From NCBI GenBank assembly GCA_963978895.1, contig CAXBUH010000059.1, positions 89,107 to 153,106 on the forward strand: a DNA stretch of 64,000 nt, in the 5' to 3' direction. A program made the translations under genes and the position numbers. Each line of letters begins with the position of its first letter. The first letter of the stretch is position 1. Positions 1 through 9,639 of the stretch are shown one piece after another. The DNA is from Erpobdella octoculata. Taxonomy: Eukaryota; Annelida; Clitellata; Hirudinida; Erpobdellidae. The notes under the pieces were generated by a model. That model was not told the DNA's origin. It searched no databases and saw only the letters and a program-made list of their open reading frames with translations.

Positions 1-216
1 GCATATTTTTTTAAATCTCTAAAAATCTTCTCCTCAATTATGACTACTTCCGTGCAAAATTCCGTTCATATGTGATGCTAGAACACACACACACACACAT
101 ACATAATCTTTCATATATAAACATAGATAGATAGATTAAATAACTTAACAAATTTATCCAGCAATTAATAAATTTTTCGAATAAATGAAAACATAAGAAC
201 AAAATTTAGAACAAAC
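1..216. other. AT-rich intron sequence at left edge
   Basis: This stretch lies downstream of the last visible calpain exon and is presumed intron. It has a short CA run near 88-101 and GATA-like repeats near 122-135. I see no coding potential in it. Confidence 0.5.
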
Positions 217-377
217 TTCGGAGCTTTCAGCTCAACCAGAAGATTGTTTGTGGTGAGCTTGTTGTCAATCTTGAGATGAAACAACGGGTTATTGGAGAAA
301 CTGTCATGATTTCGACATCCACCTGCTGTATACCTTTCCACACACTTGACACCTGTATTGATCGACCATTTCATCAT
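217..377 (-). CDS. CAPN7: Calpain-7 exon 17 (approximate): second C2-like domain, start
   Basis: The minus-strand ORF contains KWS, then [20 protein letters not shown] and LLVELKAPK. This matches the calpain-7 region around KWS...AGGC...NNP. About 11 extra residues separate KWS from AGGC. The upstream acceptor is unclear: the AG before TCATGATG is out of phase with exon 16, so either exon 16 ends elsewhere or a small change has occurred. The donor is probably GAA|GTTTGT at 217. Confidence 0.7.
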
Positions 378-3300
378 GACTAATCAGAAAACCTTTAAAG
401 CTAATCAACATGCGTGGGTTGAACCTATTTCCCATATCCTAAAAATGCATTCAAAACTTGCTTGTCAGCACCAATCTATATGTATTGATGTGCCTAGGTA
501 ATGAGTCGATGTGCCCCCATAACGAACTGATACCCTTTGCAATGAACCGCGCCCTCCCCCGTAAAGAATTGATACCCATAATAAACTCTTCATAAGAAGT
601 CCAAACTCGATTCAGCTCTATACAAATGTCAATAAATAAAAGCACATTTGCTAATTTATAATGCTCTAGGAATAAATTTATTAATTTATTTTATTTTATT
701 TATTTATTCTAGACATTTTCAACTGCACCAATTTATACCCATAATAAACACTTCATAAGAAGTCCAAATGTCAATAAATAAAAGCACATTTGTTAATTTA
801 TAATGCTCTAGGAATTAATTTATTAATTTAAGACATTTTCAACTGCACCTCCTTCTCGTACTTTTCCACGTACGGCTGAACGAGCGGACTGAGTTTGAAC
901 GAGGAAGTGGAATAAACGCGAATCGTGTAGTCGATCGTGTTGTTCTTCTCGTCCTGCGACACGACGAGGGTGAAGGTCTGACGACCCGGGCCGACCTTCA
1001 GGGTGCACAGGTAGTGGGGGCTGTTGATCTTTACCCCGTCTTTGTACGGGGGTGGATCAGCTGAATCGAGCGATTAATAGTTTAATCAATCGATAATTTC
1101 GATTAAAGATGAATAAACAAATTTAAATTAGAACGAATAAATTTAAATTCATATTGAGAATAAACAAATACATTTAAATTAAAGATAAAAAACCTGAATT
1201 TGAATTAAAGATGAAAAACCTTGAATTTGAATGAAATATGATAAATGAATTTGAATTTGAATGAATTTGATAAATGAAAAAATTTCAATCAAATCAACTT
1301 AAATTAAAAATAAAGAAATCAATTCACATTAAAGATAAGTAAATAAATTTAAATAACAGAAGAAAAACAAATTTAAATTACAGAAAAAAACAAATTTAAA
1401 TTACAGAAAAAAAAACAAATTTAAATTAAAAACAAATAAATGAATTTAAATTAATGACAACTAAACGAGTTTAAATAAAAGAAAAAAATGAATTTAAATT
1501 TTTAATTCACAGATTTTCTCACACGGATAATAAACTCTTTTTCCGTTGGTCTTGTAGACAAGAAGTGTGATGAACTCTTTGTTTTTTGCAAAGTCATCCT
1601 GTTAAATCATTAAATAATATAATTACTAATCATCATCATAATCAACACCACCAAGAACAACATCATCATCGGTCCAATCACCATTATCATCATCATCTTA
1701 GTCATCATTGAAACTCTGCTCAAAATACATTAAAACTTGAATGAACCAACTTTGTCGGTGATGTGCCTGGTCAGAAGAAGCCAAACGCCTTCTTCTTTGT
1801 TACCGCAGTTCACCTCCAGCTTGTACTGGGGATTCTCTCCCATGTTGTAGCTGTCCTTCTTGGGCCCCTCCTTCGAACTGCAAGTTCTAGTAGCGAGGAT
1901 AATATAATAAGGGAAGAGACATAGGCCGTGCTTGATAAATAATTAAAAATTGAATAAATTAGCATATTTAATTAGATGACTCACTGATGAAGACAGGACG
2001 TGTATTTGAAAATGTCCGGGTTCCAGTTGATGTAGATGACGTCGAAGAAGTGTCTCAACGAATCGTAGTCGATCCAGAAGACGCCTGCGACGTCAGGCGA
2101 CCGGTATGACTATCATCATCATCATCGCTAATACAATCATCATCATCATCATCATAACCACCATTTAAAAGATTATGGTAACTCTTAAGAATCTTCATCA
2201 TTATCATGATCACCACAACCATCATCATCATCATCACCATCACCATAATCATCAATACCTCTACAACCATCATCATCAATACCACTGCAACAACCATCAT
2301 CATCGTCAATACCACAACTACCATCATCATCAATACCACAACTACCATCATCGTCTATACTGCAAATACCATCAACATCAATACCACTTCAACTATCATA
2401 ATCATCATCAACACCACTGCAAACTTCCAACTATATAACCACCGTCGTCATTTGATGCAGCACTTTCCAGACTGTAGTTGAGCCTCTTTTTGAGCTCCTC
2501 ATTCCAGTTGGTGACATCCAGCGCAGAGAAGTTACCCTTCCACCGCATGTGACTCCATGGATTCTTCAGCTGGAACAATCTTTGGCCCTGTTAATAATAT
2601 TTAAACATTATTGAAAAAATTTTATCTAATTTAAAAATAAAATTTAATTATTAAAAAAAATAAAGTTTAGTTATTACGAAAATAAAATTGAGTTATTGTA
2701 ATAATAATATTTAAATGTTATAAAAAAGTCAAAAATCACAAAAGCAAAAAATATATCAAGGCTAAAAAACAATCAGCTCTCCATAAACAAAAACAACTAC
2801 CATAACTTCTTGGACATCCAGCACGGCATAGGCATGCGTAGGCACCAGCCCGGCCCTCTTTCCTTCGTCTTCCGACAGCTGCCCCGTCGCTACGGTGACG
2901 AGGCAGTGCCCCTGGTGGAAGCGCTCCATGTTCTTGCGGAACTCTCGGTCGGCATTGAAGGTCGCGACCTTGGAGGACATGGACACCCTCTCCGGAATCC
3001 AGCCAGTGAGCGCGTGAAGATCGATATTCTGGAACAATGAAAAAGATAACAGTAAAAAACGAATAACACTAAAACACCGCACCCTGTCGATTAGAACCCC
3101 CCCCCCTCCCCACAACCGGCTACCGACCGAATTTGAGCCGGGGAAGTCGTAACCCCCCATGACTTTCATGTAGGCTTTCTCCATCAGCGAGACCCACAGC
3201 TCGATGACGATCTGAATAAATTTGAATAAATTTGAATAAAATTACATAGTAAACAAGCAATTTGCACGTGAATTGGCCATACGCCCAAATGAATTAGCAT

Positions 3301-6300
3301 TAAACCTGTTTATTTATTTATTCTCTAAAAAAATTTTATTCACTTAAAAAACATATTCACTATCATCATCATCATCTCATCATCATCATCATCACTACCT
3401 TTCTCACCACACCGTTTGAATAAAATTACATAGTAAGCAAACAATTTGCATATGAATTGGCATACGCCCAAATGAATTAGCATTAAACCTGTTTATTATA
3501 ATTATTCTCTAAAAAAATTTTATTCACTTAAAAAACATATTCAGTTACATCATCTCATCATCATTATCTTCATCATTATCATCACTACCTTTCTCACCAC
3601 ACCGTTGATGTGCAACTTCACCATGTACTTCCCCGAAGAGCTAAGCACCGGCTCACCACGCTTGTTCTGCGGGTAGATAATACTGAAACGAGTTCAATTT
3701 TATATTTTAAGTAACCTTTAACTGTGTTTCGTTTGTTTTTACACACTTTTACTTAACTTGACTTCTCTGTCTGCCTATCTGTCTGTCGTCAAATTTTGCA
3801 ATCGATTTTAAACTAACTTCCCGATGAGCTAGAGACTTTAAAATTTAAACATACCTCCGAACTTTTTAATAATGCATTCTATCAAATTTTCGGATCGATT
3901 GGACAAAATTTAATGAAATAATTATTTGTGATATTTTCGTCAAACTATTTATTGTCTATGCTAATATGTTTGCTGTTTATGTAGTAAAAATATAAGTGTG
4001 TTTTTAAAAAAACTTTGTTTTTGTTTCACTTGTTATATTATATAATAAGAGCGTGCATCTTCTTGATGATGATGATGATGATCCTGGTTGCCATTCTTAT
4101 GGTGATGATGATATGTGATACAGAATGTAAGTTGAATACACATCCTTGTGAAAAGCATGTTTGACTCAGGTGAGCAATACCACATCAGGTGTTGCTCACA
4201 AATCAGAAGCCGATGAAGTGCAATAGTACAAATCTGGTTGATAGTACAAATCATCGACTTGCTACAGCAGTCTACCAACGCCAAAATCCTTACTAGATAT
4301 AATCACATATCCAGGAATTTTATCAATCATCATCATCATCATTATTATAAACAACACAATAACCAACTTTGAAATGAGTTTCTTGTTGAACTTTTTCTCG
4401 TACTGAGCAGAAATGGCAAGCGAGGCCACGTAAGAACAGTCGGACACGATTGTCTGGTAATGATGATGATGATAATGAGTTATTGCGATAATGACATGAG
4501 TGATGATGATGATAATGGTGGTGATCATGATGATGATGATGATGAGATGATGATGATGGATAAGGACTATGTCTGAAGGTCTGATGGAAAGGTTATCAGT
4601 GATTATTTCGTTAACAGTAATAGAAATTAAAACGATAATTATTAATTCTTGTTAACGAAAACTGAAACGAAAACTAAAATAGAAAGTCAAAACAAAACTG
4701 AAATAAACATAAAAATTAGTTAGTTAGAACGAATGAGAAATAAAATTTTTTTTTTAGAAATGAAATAGAAATAAGAATTAATTTTTTTTTTAAATGAAAT
4801 AGAAATAAAAACTATTTTTTTAGAAACGAAATAGAAATAAAAATTAATTTGTTAAAACGAAATAAAAACAAAAATTATTAAAAACAAAATAAAAATTAAT
4901 TTCGCTTCTATTGTACTTCCTTTTAACATGCCTTTGTCGTTATGAGATTGTTTATTCCTTTTCTATTGTATTCGTGTTTTGGTTTGTCGTTATTTATTGA
5001 GTCAGAAATTTCGAAAGCTGGAGTTGGTTTGTCGAAAATGTTTGCTGGTCGTAAACGCGAAAGTTTAATTTGGAATTATTTTAAATATGATGTCACTACG
5101 ATTTAAAAGTGTTTGTCTAGCAAAAAAAGATAGTAACGTCGATGGTGCAAAAAACAAAAATTATTAAAAACAAAATAAATAATAATTACTGATGCAAAAC
5201 TAAACCGAAATTAAAATTATTGAAAAATTCAAAACGAAAACGAAACGGTAATAATAATAACTGATTCAAAACTAAACTGAAATTAAAATTATTGAAAAAT
5301 TCAAAACTAAAACGAGATATAAATGAATGAAGAAATTTTTACGGGTATAAATAAAATGAATTCTTTTTTATAAACAAAAATCAATAAAAGAATAACCTCA
5401 AATATAAAAAAAATTAAGTAAATAAATATTCAAATATAAATAAATATTTAAATATAAATAAATATTTAAATGCAGATTAAAATGAATAAATAATCAAATA
5501 TATAAAAATAAACATTAATATACCTGTCTAATATTGAAACAAGACATGTTGTCAATCATTTTAGGATCAGAAGAAAGTTCGCTGGCTCGAACCCATTCAG
5601 AGAAGTTGGACTTTTGCTTTGGTGAGAGACTAAAGAACCCATCTTTATCTCTAATGGATAGAATGATGAAATAATCATAGGGTCATTGAATGAATGAATT
5701 GATAGAATGATGAAATGATCATTGGATCATTGAATGAATGGATGAATGGATGGATAGAAGGATGAAATGATCATAGGATCATTGAATGAATAAATGGATA
5801 GATGGATGAAAATGGATGGGTAGATTGATAGATAAATCAACAGACAGATAGATGATGTATTGATGTTTCAACAGATGTACCATATTTTTAACTCTGGAAA
5901 GGTCATAAAAAAGAAGGATTGGGCTCTATAAATCGAGATATGCAAATCTGTCAAATTTATTTTCAATAACATATAAAAGACATTTTATCAATTCAATTTT
6001 GTTTATTTATTTATAAAGCCACGTCTTTTTTATCGCCACTGCAGGCACTCTTAGGTGTGCATAAAAATACGATAATGATGGGCAGAGTTATGTATAGAAT
6101 TTAAAACTGATATGTTGCTCTGATAGACTGGTTGATCAAATCAAATCAAATCAAATTTATTTAACGCCAATGTCGTAAACTGTAAACGAATCGATGGAAG
6201 TATTGAAAAGCTATAAAATTCCCGTGTAAAAAAAAACTGGAAATTCCTTAAATAACCGAATGCGGAATGTTTTGAGTTTGAGAAAAATTAATTCAAGCAT

Positions 6301-8376
6301 TCCACAGACAGTTTCGGATAAACATCGTCATCTGTCAGAGGGGCGTGCCTCAGAGCTTGAAATTTAAACAACTCAATAATATCTGATGGTCTACTCGTGG
6401 TCGTCAGAGCAACAAAGAGCTTAACTTTCCAAATATTAAAATTTTAATATTTAAATATTAACGCCCATTCAAATGATAAACAACCACTCACGTGAATGGC
6501 AGAAGATAATCAAATTTCTCCTTGTAATCTTCCGGCATGAAAGGGACGTACATTCTCCCGTTAATGCACGACGTCCTCCTGGTGATATATGCATCTAGGT
6601 CATATTATATGTATCTAGGACATGTTATATGTATCTAGGTCATGTTATATGTATCATGGTCATGTTATATGTATCTAGGTCAGATAAAAGAATTATAAAA
6701 CTCAACCAGTTTCCATCCTGAAGAGAACAATTCAACTTTTTATAATTAACACATCTAAACAAACGTATCTGGGTCACATCATTCTGATTCAACGTGACCC
6801 CAACTCGACAAAATTTTATTCCAAACTCACTTCAAGACCACCATCTCCTCTTTGGTGTATCCCACCGGAAGTCCACCTCCCCTTCCACCATCCCCACCAC
6901 CACCACCACCGCTGGTGCTTCCTCCGGCATTGCGACTCGGGCTGGTCTCCCTCAGGGAAAACCCGAGAGGTCCCGGAAGTTTCACTTTCGTTTCTGCCGA
7001 AAAAGCGGAAGCAGGCGGTTGCTTAGGCGTAGTTTCATTTTCCGTTTTGACAGATTCGAGCCGTTCAGCCCTGTAAAGGACAAATTACGATGAAATTAAA
7101 TTTAACGTTTACATACACATCTTTTGACTGGGAATGCTGATAAATAGATGAATAAGAAATGGAAATTCTAATCTAACTATTATCATCATCATCATCATCA
7201 TCATCATTATAGCTACAACCACCATCATCACCACCAACCATGATCATCATCATCATCACCAACCATCATCGACTCACCAACTTAAGAAACAATTCAGCAG
7301 CTTGAGTATATAGACCTAGTGCTAATTTCTCCTCCCCACACTTTTCTTTCTCCATGGCTTCCAAGGCCAGCTGTTTGGCTCGCTTCGACTACAAAAGTTA
7401 AAAACAATCGTCCGAATATGTCGCAGGATTTATTTAAAAAGTTGAGCAAACAAAGAAAGGAGATATTTTACAAACCTCACTTTGTAGATTTTGCCTGACT
7501 GGAGAATAAAACAACAAAATTATACTTTTGTTAGATTTTTCAGTAATAAATTATAAATAAGCAACCTTCCAAATTGTTTTCATTTGATATTTTCTTAGTT
7601 CAATTCAATTTAAAATCATATTTATAAGACCATAAATTAAGACATAGATACTATATAAATGAATATTCATAGGGTAATTAAACACTAAACAAATTACAAA
7701 ACAGGTTTCATTTAAATATAGATGACAAACCTCTTTAATGACTTAACAATGTCATTAAGATATGCAAATCAGTATAGTAAACGCAGACAAAAATAGCAAC
7801 CAATCACCTGTCAGCTGAAGCTCCTCTGCTCTTTTCGAATATCCAATGACCTGGCTGTCCAATCCGACAAGAGTTGAGCCCGTCTTACGGGCAGCATTGA
7901 GGCGTTCAACTGCCGCCTGTCAATTATCATTTATGAATAAACATGAGTATTATAATATAATCCAAAAAAACTATTTTTATTGGGTTTAAATGAATTTATG
8001 GACGATGCTTTGGTTGTTAGGTCTGATGTCTTACATGTCTTGAACCATGTTCGATGCCTTAAAATACAAATCCGATGCCTTTGTTATTAGGTCCGATGCG
8101 TTGAGTTTAGGTCTGATGCGTTGATTGTTAGGTCCGATGCTTTGGTTATTAGGTCTGATGCATTTGTTATAAGGTCCGATGCGTTTGTTATTAGGTCTGA
8201 TGCATTTGTTAATAGGTCCGACGTGAAATAATAAACTGAAAGAGACTGGGGCACTCTACAAAGCCAAATCAACTTACCAAGTAGTGAAAGATAGCCATAT
8301 TGTAGTCACCTGTCTGATCAAACTTGACTGCCATATTAGCATGACTAATGGCCTCTTGTTCTAAGCCAGTGGTCAT
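217..8376 (-). CDS. CAPN7: Calpain-7-like cysteine protease gene, 17 visible exons, 3' end outside window
   Basis: Exons in transcript order: 8376-8278, 7916-7808, 7498-7476, 7388-7282, 7070-6831, 6578-6492, 5650-5524, 4453-4368, 3682-3589, 3211-3128, 3028-2801, 2587-2443, 2084-1985, 1877-1751, 1598-1523, 1060-849 and about 377-217. Reading phase is consistent through exons 1-16, which strongly supports the model. The product has two N-terminal MIT-like helical hairpins, a glycine-rich linker, a papain-like protease core with Cys, His and Asn in place, and C-terminal C2-like beta domains. This is the calpain-7 (PalB-type) layout, without EF hands. Family members bind ESCRT-III through their MIT domains and act in endosomal sorting. 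The start is the ATG at 8376. The joins to exon 17 and beyond are uncertain. About 21 residues of the usual core are missing between exons 9 and 10. Confidence 0.9.
571..848. repeat. Imperfect tandem duplication beside calpain exon 16
   Basis: A segment containing ACCCATAATAAAC, CTTCATAAGAAGTCCAAA and TATAATGCTCTAGG appears at about 571-728 and again at about 733-848. Both copies end in TTTCAACTGCACC, the splice-donor region of exon 16. The duplicated block therefore includes an exon-intron junction. Confidence 0.75.
849..2084 (-). CDS. CAPN7: Calpain-7 exons 13-16: end of core and first C2-like domain
   Basis: Exon 13 (2084-1985) encodes [20 protein letters not shown] and the WNPDIF motif. 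Exon 14 (1877-1751) encodes [12 protein letters not shown]...LLTRHITDK with donor AAA|GTTGGT. Exon 15 (1598-1523) encodes [20 protein letters not shown] and ends at a GTGAGA donor. Exon 16 (1060-849) encodes [20 protein letters not shown], then [20 protein letters not shown]. These match the first C-terminal beta-sandwich of calpain-7. The coding DNA is markedly GC-richer than the introns. Confidence 0.88.
1077..1500. repeat. Low-complexity AT-rich intron (AAATTTAAATTA motifs)
   Basis: The intron between calpain exons 15 and 16 consists of many imperfect copies of motifs such as AAACAAATTTAAATTA and GAATTTGAATT. No coding signal is visible. Confidence 0.7.
2105..2435. repeat. CAT/CAC trinucleotide-rich intron of calpain gene
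   Basis: Runs of CAT, CAC and ACC triplets fill the intron between exons 12 and 13. They create spurious His-, Thr- and Val/Met-rich ORFs on both strands. Similar CAT runs occur in other calpain introns (1625-1700, 3360-3400, 4060-4090, 4320-4340, 4455-4560, 7180-7260). Confidence 0.85.
2443..3028 (-). CDS. CAPN7: Calpain-7 exons 11-12: catalytic His and Asn
   Basis: Exon 11 (3028-2801) encodes [17 protein letters not shown]..., then [12 protein letters not shown] with the catalytic His. Its donor is ATG|GTAGTT. Exon 12 (2587-2443) encodes [20 protein letters not shown] with the catalytic Asn in the KNPW motif, and ends SNDD. The residue spacing [17 protein letters not shown] equals that of human calpain-7, so both splice sites are well supported. 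All three catalytic residues are present, so the protease could be active unless the gap between exons 9 and 10 prevents folding. Confidence 0.87.
3128..3682 (-). CDS. CAPN7: Calpain-7 exons 9-10, with about 21 core residues missing between them
   Basis: Exon 9 (3682-3589) encodes [11 protein letters not shown]...[15 protein letters not shown]. Exon 10 (3211-3128) encodes [20 protein letters not shown]...FPGSNS. In calpain-7 a segment of about 21 residues (starting DDQLP) lies between the VI and ELW motifs. Here VI and ELW are fused in frame, and the intervening DNA (3212-3588) is a tandem duplication with no candidate exon. See findings. Confidence 0.8.
3230..3605. repeat. CAPN7: About 187-bp tandem duplication spanning exon 9 donor and intron
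   Basis: Positions about 3230-3416 and 3417-3605 are near-identical copies. Both contain AAATTACATAGTAA, CATACGCCCAAATGAATTAG and TTTCTCACCACACCGTT, the last being the 3' end of exon 9 with its donor. The gene thus has a second pseudo-donor in the intron. Confidence 0.85.
4368..4453 (-). CDS. CAPN7: Calpain-7 exon 8: catalytic cysteine
   Basis: The exon encodes [20 protein letters not shown], with the nucleophile Cys in the DCS motif, followed by FNKKLIS. The donor was placed at AAA|GTTGGT because this gives the expected spacing to IIYPQNK in exon 9 and keeps the frame. The TTG|GTTATT alternative four bases later does not. Confidence 0.85.
4454..5523. other. AT-rich calpain intron
   Basis: This intron between exons 7 and 8 has GAT repeats at 4455-4560, then long A-rich runs built from motifs such as AAACGAAA and AAATTAAAATTATTGAAAAATTC, the latter duplicated near 5210 and 5280. 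No gene is seen. Confidence 0.6.
5524..7070 (-). CDS. CAPN7: Calpain-7 exons 5-7: linker and approach to protease core
   Basis: Exon 5 (7070-6831) encodes an acidic/proline-rich stretch, a run of glycines (GGA/GGT codons) and then [11 protein letters not shown], which matches the calpain-7 linker. Exon 6 (6578-6492) encodes [20 protein letters not shown]. Exon 7 (5650-5524) encodes [20 protein letters not shown], a calpain-7 hallmark just before the catalytic cysteine. Frames join cleanly (phases 2, 2, 0). The glycine run is longer than I recall for vertebrate calpain-7 and probably reflects repeat expansion. Confidence 0.85.
5651..6491. repeat. Calpain intron with short tandem repeats
   Basis: GATAGAATGATGAAATGATCAT-like units repeat at about 5656-5800, with GGAT/GAAT runs. 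ATCAA repeats occur at 6135-6158. The rest is unique AT-rich intron without coding signal. Confidence 0.6.
6591..6682. repeat. 20-bp tandem repeat (TCATGTTATATGTATCTAGG)
   Basis: About five copies of a 20-bp unit lie in the calpain intron immediately upstream of the exon 6 acceptor. Confidence 0.8.
7282..8376 (-). CDS. CAPN7: Calpain-7 exons 1-4: tandem MIT domains
   Basis: Exon 1 (8376-8278) begins [20 protein letters not shown] and carries the first MIT helices. Exon 2 (7916-7808) continues with a lysine/alanine-rich helix ([10 protein letters not shown]...YSKRAEELQ). Exon 3 (7498-7476) is a 23-bp microexon that restores the frame. Exon 4 (7388-7282) holds the second MIT segment, ending in [16 protein letters not shown] domains bind MIM motifs of ESCRT-III proteins. 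The exon 4 donor is GTTGGT, because the GTGAGT two bases later would throw exon 5 out of frame. Confidence 0.85.
8018..8222. repeat. About 20-bp tandem repeat in calpain intron 1
   Basis: Roughly nine degenerate copies of a unit like TTAGGTCTGATGCATTTG alternate GGTCTGATGC and GGTCCGATGC. On the minus strand they produce a spurious repeat ORF (ASDLIT repeats). Confidence 0.85.
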
Positions 8377-8484
8377 TTTGTGATGATAAATATTCGAAGT
8401 CAAAATAAGAACTCAAAAATATCCCACCGAAAGCGGCCTGGATATTATTTAAGTAATCTCCTTTTATTTCTATTGTTTTACTTC

Positions 8485-8604
8485 TGCCTGACTGGAGAAT
8501 AAAACAACAAAATTATACTTTCGTAAGATTTTTCAGTAATAAATTATAAATTCTTAGTTCAATTCAATTTAAAAAATCCTATTTATAAGACCATAAATTA
8601 AGAA
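8485..8604. repeat. Duplicated copy of calpain intron 2/3 sequence (7492-7655)
   Basis: The block starting TGCCTGACTGGAGAATAAAA, with ATTTTTCAGTAATAAATTATAAAT and AAGACCATAAATTAAG, recurs from 7492 onward inside the calpain gene. The copy includes the edge of the microexon and its acceptor. It lies upstream of the calpain start codon and has no known role. Confidence 0.8.
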
Positions 8605-8686
8605 ATTTTTGTTGGAGTCCAACAGCAGATTTCAAAATTTCTATTGAAATATGCTTTAAAAGAAATTGGTCGCGTAACGGATAGGG

Positions 8687-9136
8687 TTAGAATAAGAAAT
8701 CTACAGTGGTATCCGCTAGGCAATTCGAAAATAAATTTTTAATTTGCAATGAAAAGCTGTTGTCATCTATGGAAATTTTCATTTTAGCATTTTCTTCAAT
8801 TCTTGAAGTTGTAACCGAACTTAATTCTTGTAAAAATGTTTTGTATTTTTTATTTCTTTCTTCAACTTTCGTCAATAGATTTGAAATTTGTTTAAGATGC
8901 GAGGTTAATTTCTGCTCGATTTCGTACCATCTCTCATCAATTTCTTTATTAATCTTGTCATTACACTGATCAATATGTTGATTAAACTGATTCTTCATTT
9001 CTGTACACTGCTTTTGAACTTTTTCCTTAATCTCTTCAACCTCTTTAGCAGCCAGTTGTCTTTGCAAATTAATTTCATCCAAATACTTCTGTATGACATC
9101 TTTGTTTAGAGCTTTCTTTTCGTCATTGCCTGGCAT
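8687..9136 (-). CDS. Coiled-coil protein of unknown function (149 aa)
   Basis: An intact ORF starts MPGNDEKKALNKDVIQKYLD and is almost entirely charged, helix-forming sequence rich in Lys, Glu and Gln, with heptad-like spacing over about residues 10-110. No zinc finger, signal peptide or membrane segment is seen. It stands head-to-tail with the calpain gene, about 310 bp upstream of its start codon. It could be a small host gene, a retrocopy, or an ORF of a mobile element, since LINE and hAT debris begins immediately to the right. I do not recognise the family. Confidence 0.45.
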   Translation of the reverse strand: MPGNDEKKALNKDVIQKYLDEINLQRQLAAKEVEEIKEKVQKQCTEMKNQFNQHIDQCNDKINKEIDERWYEIEQKLTSHLKQISNLLTKVEERNKKYKTFLQELSSVTTSRIEENAKMKISIDDNSFSLQIKNLFSNCLADTTVDFLF

Positions 9137-9639
9137 GATTCACAAGAGCACGACGATTCCTTATCAGTTTCTCTAAATGAACATGGCAATGTTGTTGATG
9201 TTTTGATCGCGTGCAAGTTCAACGTCATAATACAGAATGGCCGCGTTCGAAAATGAATAGTCCACAAAGTCCCTGCCCATTGTACTTTACGAACATTTCT
9301 TATCTGAAAAACGTATATCCTACGCAATGGACCAGTTTAGTGTCATGCTCTTCATATCTAGTCTAGTGCAGGGCATTGCACCAACCAGGCCCGTCAAGAA
9401 GAGGGCTTTCAGGGATTTTGCCCTGTGTCTTCCGCTGGGTGGAGCCACGCCACCATAGATATATATCTATGCCCGCCACAGTTGGGAGCTTTTCTTTTAG
9501 TTGAGTCTGAAAAAGCGCCTTTATCTCTTTTTCGTTAGTCTTTTACTGATTGTAGTTGAAGAATTTTATAAAATATTTCTGTAAAACCAAGAAAAAAAGG
9601 AATCGAAATTAAACTGTATATTTACTGCCTTTCTTTTTT

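Noticed and set aside
2055..2481. His/Thr-rich and Val/Met-rich ORFs on both strands
   Set aside because: They are translations of a CAT/CAC trinucleotide-rich calpain intron.
3226..3588. A hidden calpain exon encoding the DDQLP segment
   Set aside because: I read the minus strand of both duplicate copies and saw only AT-rich and CAT-rich sequence with no matching motif.
6794..7093. Plus-strand Pro/Ser/Thr-rich ORFs
   Set aside because: They are shadows of calpain exon 5 on the minus strand, where the frame joins the neighbouring exons correctly.
8087..8272. Repeat protein with ASDLIT units
   Set aside because: It is a 20-bp tandem repeat in calpain intron 1, ending in coding-free sequence.
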